This document shows, piece after piece, positions 1-4,940 of a DNA stretch of 6,427 bases. This DNA comes from RGIG3009 sp045603285. GTDB lineage: Bacteria; Bacillota; Clostridia; Oscillospirales; Acutalibacteraceae. Every line of letters begins with the position of its first letter. The stretch's first letter is position 1. A program made the translations under genes and the position numbers. Below the pieces are notes generated by a model. The model worked only from the letters and a program-made list of their open reading frames with translations, was not told where the DNA came from and did not search any database. Location: the NCBI GenBank assembly GCA_045603285.1, contig JAZULW010000134.1, forward strand, positions 1 through 6,427, read 5' to 3'.

Positions 1-28
1 TGGGCGAATCGTCTGTGGGTGTTTTCAT
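1..28 (-). CDS. Possible start of a further gene, cut by the left edge
   Basis: An ATG at 28-26 lies 3 nt after the galU stop codon and opens a frame (Met-Lys-Thr-Pro-Thr-Asp-Asp-Ser-Pro) that stays open to the window edge. The close spacing fits another gene in the galU operon. Against it, only nine codons are visible and there is no convincing Shine-Dalgarno sequence in the last codons of galU. No function can be given. It may be a chance ATG. Confidence 0.25.
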
Positions 29-31
29 TGT

Positions 32-904
32 TTACAAGGTCTTGACCAATTCTTTCAAATACGCGGCAAAGTCGGTGCCGACCTCGGGATGCTTTAACGC
101 AACCTCACAAGTGGCTTGCAAAATGCCGAGTTTGTTGCCCATATCGTAACGGGTTCCGGTGAAATCCACGCCCGTCATACCTGCGCTGCGGGCGAGGGTG
201 CACATGGCATCGGTGAGTTGAATCTCACCACCCGCGCCGGGAGGCGTTTGGTCCAAAATATCAAAAATGGCAGGCGGCAACACGCAACGGCCAAGAATGG
301 AATACAACGACAAAATGCGGTCTACCGACGGTTTTTCCACCATATCGGTGACGTGGTAGAGATTATCATGCAAATGTTCTACCGCAAGGGAGGAGTATTT
401 TTGAATTTGCTCTTGCGTAACTTCTTTAATGCCTACTACACCGCGGCCGTATTCTTCCCACGCACGGCACAACTGACCGCAAGCCGGGTCATCACCGATG
501 ATGACGTCGTCACCGTACAACACGGCAAACGGTTCGTCGCCCACAAAAGAACGGGCACAATTGACCGCGTGGCCGAGGCCTTTGGTTTCCTTTTGGCGAA
601 TAAAGGTGATGTTGGCCATGGAATTGATGCGTTGAAGGTCGGCAAGCACGGCATCACGGCCGGCGGCTTCGAGGCGTTGCTCCAATTCAATGTTGTGGTC
701 AAAATGATCTTCTATGATGCCTTTGCCGCGGTTGGTGATGATCAGAATATCGGTAATACCGGCCGCAACGGCTTCCTCTACGATATATTGAATCGCCGGT
801 TTATCGACAATCGGCAACATCTCTTTGGGCATGGCTTTGGAAGCGGGCAACACACGGGTTCCCAGTCCTGCTGCGGGAATAACGGCTTTGCGAACGGGTT
901 TCAT
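32..904 (-). CDS. galU: UTP-glucose-1-phosphate uridylyltransferase (GalU)
   Basis: A cytoplasmic enzyme that makes UDP-glucose and pyrophosphate from UTP and glucose 1-phosphate. UDP-glucose feeds glycolipid, teichoic-acid and capsule or exopolysaccharide synthesis and galactose interconversion. The 290-aa length is normal for bacterial GalU. Visible signatures, in order, are the nucleotide-binding loop GLGTRVLPASKAMPKEM (13-29), KGLGHAV (108-114), the GDD metal/nucleotide site (131-133), MVEKP with the conserved Lys191, GGEIQLTDA (225-233) and YDMGNKLG (253-260). All key family motifs are present, so it should be active. The start at 904 is supported by GAGGAG at 919-914 with a 9-nt spacer. 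It lies 27 nt behind the RING-like membrane protein gene with no terminator between, so it is probably transcribed with that gene. Sugar nucleotidyltransferases for dTDP-glucose (RfbA) are close relatives, but the motifs and length favour GalU. Confidence 0.97.
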   Translation of the reverse strand: MKPVRKAVIPAAGLGTRVLPASKAMPKEMLPIVDKPAIQYIVEEAVAAGITDILIITNRGKGIIEDHFDHNIELEQRLEAAGRDAVLADLQRINSMANITFIRQKETKGLGHAVNCARSFVGDEPFAVLYGDDVIIGDDPACGQLCRAWEEYGRGVVGIKEVTQEQIQKYSSLAVEHLHDNLYHVTDMVEKPSVDRILSLYSILGRCVLPPAIFDILDQTPPGAGGEIQLTDAMCTLARSAGMTGVDFTGTRYDMGNKLGILQATCEVALKHPEVGTDFAAYLKELVKTL

Positions 905-931
905 AAAAACATTCTCCTCATAAAAACAACA

Positions 932-1858
932 TCACAAAATAAACGCCATTAAATATTGGACAAACAACAAAATGAGGAACGGCAACGCCCCCATAGCGGG
1001 CGACACGCCGCCGGTGTTTAAAAAGTTTTGGTTGTATTGCAAATCGGGATCTTCTTGCAATTTGCGCGCTTTTTTCAGCACCTGCTGCATATACAACCAG
1101 TTGCCGAACAACCCCAGCACAATGCTGACGGCCAATCCCGCAAATGAAGACACCACCATCATCGCATACAAAAAGCGGCCGTTTTGCGAGGTGACCAGTG
1201 CGGCATAGCCGATATCGGTTAACTGCATATCCGCATACAGCGAGAAAAACGAGAGCACAAATTCGAACGCAAAGATCAACCAACCGATAAGCAGGTTTTT
1301 GCGATACAAGAGCCATTTGGCGGTAAACAAAAAGGCGGCAAGGTTCCAGGATCTCTTTTTACCGCTGCGGCTTATGTGATAAAACCGCGGCAGATAGTAC
1401 GCCGAATTGGGCCCGATCACCTCGGCAAGCGTTTCCACCGCTACCCCCTCAATGGTTTCGCCGCGCGGAATACCGCCAAGCGGGTCGTGCAGGGGCGGGG
1501 GAGTGAAGTTGGTTTGAAACGGAGGGGTATATTGGTTTACGGGCGGTTTGGGAGCCGCACTGTGCCATTCGGAAGCACCGAGGTCGCGCCCGCAATGCGC
1601 GCAAAACTCGGCAAATTCGGGGTTTTGTTTGCCGCAGTTGGGGCATTGCCGATAGGGTTCTTGCGGTTCGGGTTTTTTCGTTTGTCCTGCCGGCCATTGC
1701 CGTTCGGTTCCGTGGTCGGCGGCAAAGTGGCATTGCCCTTCGCTGCGCCAACACTCCCGATGATGCGGCGCACCGCACTGCGGACAGGAAACAATATCGT
1801 CTGTTTCGGCAAAATGCTTGCCGCAAACGGGGCAAGATTGCCCTTCATAAAAGAACAT
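932..1858 (-). CDS. RING-like and zinc-ribbon membrane protein with DUF2628-like C-terminus, function unknown
   Basis: A 308-aa modular protein. Residues 9-49 form a RING-like treble-clef domain with candidate zinc ligands C9, C12, C25, C28, H33, C36 and C43; H44 or H49 could be the eighth. This resembles the prokaryotic RING family. Residues 72-89 form a second zinc ribbon (C72, C75, C86, C89). Residues 95-135 are a proline-rich linker. From about 144 the sequence resembles DUF2628: a conserved-looking IGPNSAYYLPRF (148-159), then GKKRSWNLAAFLF and KWLLYRK before hydrophobic segments near 189-208, 229-252 and 291-308. The cysteines are expected to stay in the cytoplasm, with the protein tethered to the inner face of the membrane. 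The start is ATG 1858-1856: an in-frame TGA sits only 6 nt upstream at 1867-1865, so no longer start is possible. It has its own promoter and is followed by galU. Family assignments are from memory of motif patterns. Ubiquitin-ligase activity is not implied. Confidence 0.87.
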   Translation of the reverse strand: MFFYEGQSCPVCGKHFAETDDIVSCPQCGAPHHRECWRSEGQCHFAADHGTERQWPAGQTKKPEPQEPYRQCPNCGKQNPEFAEFCAHCGRDLGASEWHSAAPKPPVNQYTPPFQTNFTPPPLHDPLGGIPRGETIEGVAVETLAEVIGPNSAYYLPRFYHISRSGKKRSWNLAAFLFTAKWLLYRKNLLIGWLIFAFEFVLSFFSLYADMQLTDIGYAALVTSQNGRFLYAMMVVSSFAGLAVSIVLGLFGNWLYMQQVLKKARKLQEDPDLQYNQNFLNTGGVSPAMGALPFLILLFVQYLMAFIL

Positions 1859-1864
1859 ATGCGT

Positions 1865-1872
1865 TCACATCC
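1865..1872 (-). promoter_or_regulatory. Non-canonical ribosome binding site of the RING-like protein gene
   Basis: The short leader lacks a plain GGAGG. The best match is GGATGTGA, which is 7 of 8 identical to the GGAGGTGA complementary to the 16S rRNA tail, with 6 nt to the ATG at 1858. The ATG inside this element is followed directly by TGA. Initiation is probably weaker here than at the neighbouring genes. Confidence 0.5.
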
Positions 1873-1891
1873 AACTTATAATCTCACAAGT

Positions 1892-1920
1892 ATTGTATCG
1901 TGGCGGACGGATGCTTTCAA
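1892..1920 (-). promoter_or_regulatory. Sigma-A-type promoter for the RING-like protein gene and galU
   Basis: On the minus strand a -35 box TTGAAA (1920-1915) and a -10 box TACAAT (1897-1892) are separated by exactly 17 nt; each differs from consensus at one position. The 26 nt upstream (1946-1921) are AT-rich with A and T tracts, like an UP element, which stands out from the GC-richer coding DNA. The predicted transcription start is near 1885-1884, giving a leader of about 26 nt. No clear operator or riboswitch fits in so short a leader. Confidence 0.75.
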
Positions 1921-1946
1921 GTGTTTTGTGAAAAGTTTATAAAACG

Positions 1947-2696
1947 TTAAGATTTGTCCGCAAGGCCGCGTCCGTCATCCGCTTCCACCGAAAGGAGTGC
2001 CAACGCCCCGTCGCCATCACGGCGAACGGTGTAGCGTTGGGTGTATTTTCCCATGGCAAACGTGGGGGGGACGGTTTTCCCTTTTTCGTCTACCTCGATA
2101 TCGGCATTGGCCACATACGCCACACGAACGGTGTAAAGATCACCGCGTTTGCGCACCGTCCCGATGACGGGGGTATACCCCGAGGTGTTGATAGAAAGCG
2201 GCACGTGATATGTTTGGGTGTTGGCGTTGTATTCAATTTCACCCACCGTTTTGTGGTGCGGTTTGGCTTCGCCGAACAGATAGGCAAACGACTCTTCGAT
2301 TACGGCCTGGGGAATTTGCAACCGCCAACCCGTGTCGTCCAACGCATAGATAGAGGTGTCGTCTTTTTCGCGCAGTTGGCGGATGCGTTCCGCTTCGGTC
2401 ACACGGTATACCGCGGCAAGAAGCAACGCATCCTGCTCGCCTTCCTCGGCGTTTTCAAACGTGGAAGGACAAAACTGCATCACAGGATTCAAAAAATCGT
2501 ACAGTTCGTTTTTCAGCGGTGTATCGTCGGTCCATTTGGCTACAAGGCGCACCGCGCCGCTGAGCACTGTGATCACACCGATGCAGGCGAACAACAGCAC
2601 CAAAAAGCCAAGCGGTGCCGCATAGCGAATACGGCCGCGCTTTTTAGGTTGTGTTTCCGTAGCGGCAATAACGTTCAAGTTTTCTTGTTCACTCAT
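1947..2696 (-). CDS. Single-pass membrane protein of unknown function
   Basis: I do not recognise a family for this 249-aa protein. It has a short hydrophilic N-terminus (1-25) ending in a basic cluster KKRGRIR (18-24), then one hydrophobic helix at about 26-49. By the positive-inside rule the remaining 200 residues lie outside the membrane. The proximal part (57-150) looks mainly helical and acidic. The distal part (150-240) alternates short hydrophobic and polar stretches, suggesting beta structure, and includes TYHVPLSI, DLYTVRVAYV and KYTQRYTVRRD. There is no lipobox, no sortase motif and no recognisable catalytic motif. The start at 2696 is secured by a perfect AAGGAGG at 2710-2704 with a 7-nt spacer. 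It follows the truB stop by 15 nt, so it belongs to the translation operon transcript and may be co-expressed with truB. Composition resembles its neighbours, with no sign of recent transfer. Confidence 0.87.
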   Translation of the reverse strand: MSEQENLNVIAATETQPKKRGRIRYAAPLGFLVLLFACIGVITVLSGAVRLVAKWTDDTPLKNELYDFLNPVMQFCPSTFENAEEGEQDALLLAAVYRVTEAERIRQLREKDDTSIYALDDTGWRLQIPQAVIEESFAYLFGEAKPHHKTVGEIEYNANTQTYHVPLSINTSGYTPVIGTVRKRGDLYTVRVAYVANADIEVDEKGKTVPPTFAMGKYTQRYTVRRDGDGALALLSVEADDGRGLADKS

Positions 2697-2703
2697 GGAG
2701 AAA

Positions 2704-2710
2704 CCTCCTT
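2704..2710 (-). promoter_or_regulatory. Strong ribosome binding site of the single-pass membrane protein gene
   Basis: A perfect AAGGAGG with a 7-nt spacer to the ATG at 2696, sitting in the 15-nt gap after truB. It is the strongest ribosome binding site in the window and secures the reality and start of this otherwise unrecognised gene. Confidence 0.85.
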
Positions 2711-2711
2711 T

Positions 2712-3590
2712 TTAAAACAAACGCAATACGCGCAATTCGTTTTCTTGCGGTTCACCCAGCCCCAAAAATCGCCCGTCGGGGGCATAGACGCGCACCGTCG
2801 TGCAAACGGGTGTGTTTAGCCGTTCCAAAAACAGCGCGCCGCCGTTGGCAAAACGGGTGGCCTGTGCGGCGGAAATGGTCACGGCCTCAAACGAAGAAAA
2901 GGCGCTGTCGGTCGGCATCAAGCGTGCCGACAAAGCCCCCTCTTCCGCCAAACGGCGGCAGTCATCGGGGGTAAGACAAACGCCAAGGGCGTAGCCGGCC
3001 GCCTGTGTGCGGCGAAGCGCGGTCATTACCGCGCCGCACCCGAGCGCACGTCCCACATCATCGCAAATGGAGCGAATGTACGTCCCTGCCGAGCAACGGC
3101 ACGAAAAGGTGAGAACACCGCTTGTGTCGTCGTAGGAAAGCACCGTTAAGTCGTACACCGTGACGGGACGCGCCTCGCGTTCTATCTCAATACCGCGGCG
3201 CGCCAGTTCGTATAACCGCACGCCGTCCTTTTTGAGTGCCGAGGTCATCGGGGGCGTTTGCAAAATGTTGCCGCGAAAGGCGGCATGGGCTTCGTCTACC
3301 GCCGTGCGGCTCGGCACGGGAGCGCCTGTCTCGCGCACCGCGCCCCAGATATCCAACGTATCGCTTTGTTTGCCGAATTGCAGTGATGCCACGTACGTTT
3401 TGTCGTGACAGGGAAGTAGCGGAATGGCGCGGGTGGCTTTGCCGAAAAACAGCGGCAACACCCCCGTGGCCATAGGATCAAGTGTGCCCGCGTGGCCGAC
3501 CCGCTTTTCGCCGAGCAGCCGACGAAGCAACGCGCAAGCGGCAAACGAGGTCATGTCACACGGTTTATCCAGACACAAAATACCGTCCAT
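2712..3590 (-). CDS. truB: tRNA pseudouridine(55) synthase (TruB)
   Basis: Isomerises U55 to pseudouridine in the T-loop of tRNAs, in the cytoplasm. At 292 aa it matches the usual length. Signatures in order are GILCLDKPCDMTS (3-15), the catalytic loop GHAGTLDPMATGVLP with nucleophile Asp38 (32-46), KTY with Tyr66 (64-66), the SDTLD element (76-80), PPMTSALKKDG (113-123) with LYELARRG after it, and CSAGTYIRSI (166-175). A C-terminal PUA-like region covers about 220-292 and includes DGRFLGLGE. The frame is open further upstream, but ATG 3590 is the right start: the protein then begins as TruB does, GGAG lies at 3599-3596 with a 5-nt spacer, and any earlier start would overlap nrnA heavily. The gene begins 2 nt after the nrnA stop, and the Shine-Dalgarno is formed by the last sense codons of nrnA, so translation is likely coupled. 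ribF, a frequent follower of truB, is not next here. Confidence 0.98.
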   Translation of the reverse strand: MDGILCLDKPCDMTSFAACALLRRLLGEKRVGHAGTLDPMATGVLPLFFGKATRAIPLLPCHDKTYVASLQFGKQSDTLDIWGAVRETGAPVPSRTAVDEAHAAFRGNILQTPPMTSALKKDGVRLYELARRGIEIEREARPVTVYDLTVLSYDDTSGVLTFSCRCSAGTYIRSICDDVGRALGCGAVMTALRRTQAAGYALGVCLTPDDCRRLAEEGALSARLMPTDSAFSSFEAVTISAAQATRFANGGALFLERLNTPVCTTVRVYAPDGRFLGLGEPQENELRVLRLF

Positions 3591-3592
3591 AG

Positions 3593-4558
3593 TTACTCCG
3601 TAATCCGCGGCACCGCTCGTGCGGTCGCATCCAGCAGGCAGTCTACGATTTCGTCTACCGTACCCGAAAGGGGGCAACCGGCCGCGCGCGGGTGGCCACC
3701 CCCGCCGAGCAGACCGCAAATGACGGAAGCGTCGGCGTGGGTGCCGGTACGCGCGCTCACTTTGTAGTTGCCGTCGGCTTTTTGACGAATGGTGAACCCC
3801 ACCCATACCCCCTCGATTTGGCGAGGCAAGGGCGAGAGCCCCTCCATATCGTCCTCCGCGGCACCGCTTTGTTTCATCATTTCTTCGGTGATGAGCATCA
3901 CGGCGACACGTTCTTTGTAATAATAGGAGATGGCGCTCAAAGCCTTTTGTTCCAGCGACAACCGTGCACGCGATTTGATGTCAAACATCGCGCGGTTAAT
4001 GGCTTCGGCATGAGCACCACACTCCATAAGGCGCGCCGCCATACGGTGAGTGAGAGGGGTAACGTTGCTGTACTTAAAACAACCGGTATCGGTGGAGATG
4101 CCCGTAAAGAGGCAATCGGCGATGGCCGTATCAATGGCAACACCCAGTGCATCCAACAGTTCCACCATGATCATGGCGGTGGCGGCATACGCGGCATTTA
4201 ACACCAAAAACTGTTCGTAATCGCGGTGAGAGGCGTGGTGGTCAATGCACAATTCCACACGGTTGGCAAACGCGGACAACCCTTCGCCGAGCAAGGCGGC
4301 ATCCGCTACGTCCACCGCACAAACAAACGCGGGTTCAAACTCTTGGGCGGGGAGATTTTTCCACATATAGTCGTATTTTTCCGGCAACGGGTCACTGCAC
4401 AACACTCGTGCTTGTTTGCCGAGTGCGTGTAACGCGCGGCACAGCGCAAACGCCGAACCAAGCGTGTCCCCGTCGGGAAACTGGTGTGTCAGTATCACAA
4501 TGCGGTCAGCCGCGCGCAGTTGCTCGGCGGCCGCCGAAAGGGATATACGTTCACTCAT
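3593..4558 (-). CDS. nrnA: DHH/DHHA1 phosphoesterase, oligoribonuclease and pAp phosphatase type (NrnA)
   Basis: NrnA-type enzymes degrade 2-5-nt RNA fragments to mononucleotides and dephosphorylate 3'-phosphoadenosine 5'-phosphate, with Mn2+ in the active site. The 321-aa protein has every catalytic motif: THQFPDGD (His25, Asp29, Asp31), VDVAD (Asp83), the name-giving DHH (106-108), GISTDTG (Asp157), and the DHHA1 substrate-binding GGGGHPRAAGC (285-295). Position between rbfA and truB is common in Clostridia and supports NrnA over RecJ, which is longer, and over c-di-AMP phosphodiesterase GdpP, which has membrane, PAS and GGDEF parts. I chose ATG 4558, which overlaps the end of rbfA by 8 nt (ATGAGTGA), because AAAAGGAAG lies at 4576-4568 with a 9-nt spacer. 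A TTG at 4579 in the same frame has no such support. The exact balance of nanoRNase and pAp activity cannot be read from sequence. Confidence 0.95.
   Translation of the reverse strand: MSERISLSAAAEQLRAADRIVILTHQFPDGDTLGSAFALCRALHALGKQARVLCSDPLPEKYDYMWKNLPAQEFEPAFVCAVDVADAALLGEGLSAFANRVELCIDHHASHRDYEQFLVLNAAYAATAMIMVELLDALGVAIDTAIADCLFTGISTDTGCFKYSNVTPLTHRMAARLMECGAHAEAINRAMFDIKSRARLSLEQKALSAISYYYKERVAVMLITEEMMKQSGAAEDDMEGLSPLPRQIEGVWVGFTIRQKADGNYKVSARTGTHADASVICGLLGGGGHPRAAGCPLSGTVDEIVDCLLDATARAVPRITE
3596..3599 (-). promoter_or_regulatory. Ribosome binding site of truB inside the nrnA 3' end
   Basis: GGAG, 5 nt before the ATG at 3590, is built from the last Thr and Glu codons of nrnA just before its TAA. 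It fixes the truB start and implies that ribosomes ending nrnA are well placed to start truB. Confidence 0.8.
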
Positions 4559-4925
4559 TGTCGTTGTCTTCCTTTTCAACGTCTTTGTTCAACTCACGGA
4601 GGGTCTTGGCAATGCGTGCGCTGTAGGCAATGGAATCGTCCGCCACAAATTTCAGTTCGGGCACGTGTCGAAGATGCAAGGCATTGCCGAGTTCGCGCCG
4701 CATATATCCCGCGGCGGAGGTAAGCCCCTTCACCGCGGCACGGGCGGCATCCAAGCCGTCCATCGCGCTGATGTATACCGTAGCATACGAAAGGTCGCGG
4801 GTTACGTCTACCCGCACGATACTGATCAGTCCCGCCGTTACACGAGGATCTTTTACGGTGCGCAAAATGGCAGTCAATTCGCGCATAATATCCTCGCCCG
4901 TGCGGTCCATACGATAACCGGCCAT
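4551..4925 (-). CDS. rbfA: 30S ribosome-binding factor A (RbfA)
   Basis: A small cytoplasmic KH-fold protein that binds the 30S subunit during late maturation near the 16S rRNA 5' end and is needed for efficient processing, most notably in the cold. At 124 aa it has the normal length. Family landmarks are the N-terminal R-x-x-R-x-G-E-x-I-x-R-E-L helix (5-17), KDPRV (25-29), the strand region VDVTRDLSYATVYIS (39-53), and AAGYMRRELGNALHLRHVPELKF (71-93, in outline A-G-Y-x-R-R-x-L and L-R-x-x-P-E-L-K-F). The C-terminus ends in an acidic tail whose codons also carry the nrnA ribosome binding site. The start at 4925 has AAGGAG at 4940-4935 with a 9-nt spacer. It follows infB by 15 nt with no ylxP between, an arrangement seen in many bacteria. 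IF-2 and RbfA act on the same subunit. Confidence 0.97.
   Translation of the reverse strand: MAGYRMDRTGEDIMRELTAILRTVKDPRVTAGLISIVRVDVTRDLSYATVYISAMDGLDAARAAVKGLTSAAGYMRRELGNALHLRHVPELKFVADDSIAYSARIAKTLRELNKDVEKEDNDNE
4568..4576 (-). promoter_or_regulatory. Ribosome binding site of nrnA inside the rbfA 3' end
   Basis: AAAAGGAAG, 9 nt before the ATG at 4558, is encoded by the Lys-Glu codons of the acidic rbfA tail. It decides the nrnA start in favour of ATG 4558 and implies termination-reinitiation coupling across the 8-nt overlap. Confidence 0.75.
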
Positions 4926-4940
4926 AGGGCATTACTCCTT

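Larger units (their letters stand above)
1859..1946. other. Intergenic region, 88 nt, the only substantial one in the window
   Basis: This gap separates the stop codon of the single-pass membrane protein gene from the start of the RING-like protein gene. It contains the promoter and leader described separately. I see no G+C-rich hairpin followed by a T-run, so transcription from the truB operon probably continues through it at some level. All other intergenic gaps are 27 nt or less. Confidence 0.85.

Noticed and set aside
38..47. Palindrome GGTC-AA-GACC near the galU stop as a possible terminator
   Set aside because: The stem is only 4 bp with a 2-nt loop, lies inside the coding region and is not followed by a T-run.
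116..952. Plus-strand open frame of 278 codons antisense to galU
   Set aside because: It mirrors galU in antisense, has no ribosome binding site before its ATG and encodes a sequence of low-complexity, shadow-like composition. galU on the other strand has full family motifs.
1877..1882. TATAAT on the plus strand inside the intergenic region
   Set aside because: No -35-like hexamer lies 16-18 nt upstream on that strand, and no plus-strand gene follows.
1887..1897. Partial dyad ACAA-N3-TTGT covering the -10 box, a possible operator
   Set aside because: Four-base arms are too short to stand out from chance and no regulator is encoded nearby.
1914..1935. Imperfect inverted repeat that could be read as a terminator hairpin after the single-pass membrane protein gene
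   Set aside because: The stem is short, AT-rich and bulged, has no following T-run on the minus strand, and overlaps the -35 box of a good promoter.
1376..1942. Plus-strand open frame of 188 codons crossing the intergenic promoter region
   Set aside because: It begins at a GTG without a ribosome binding site and reads antisense to the zinc-binding motifs of the RING-like protein. No protein family is apparent.
2037..2819. Plus-strand open frame of 260 codons antisense to the single-pass membrane protein gene
   Set aside because: It runs across the ends of two minus-strand genes, lacks a ribosome binding site and has no recognisable domain. The minus-strand gene has a perfect ribosome binding site and a sensible membrane topology.
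3591..3806. Longer truB with 72 extra N-terminal residues
   Set aside because: The extension is Arg-rich shadow sequence lying over the nrnA 3' end, while ATG 3590 has a ribosome binding site and gives the usual TruB N-terminus.
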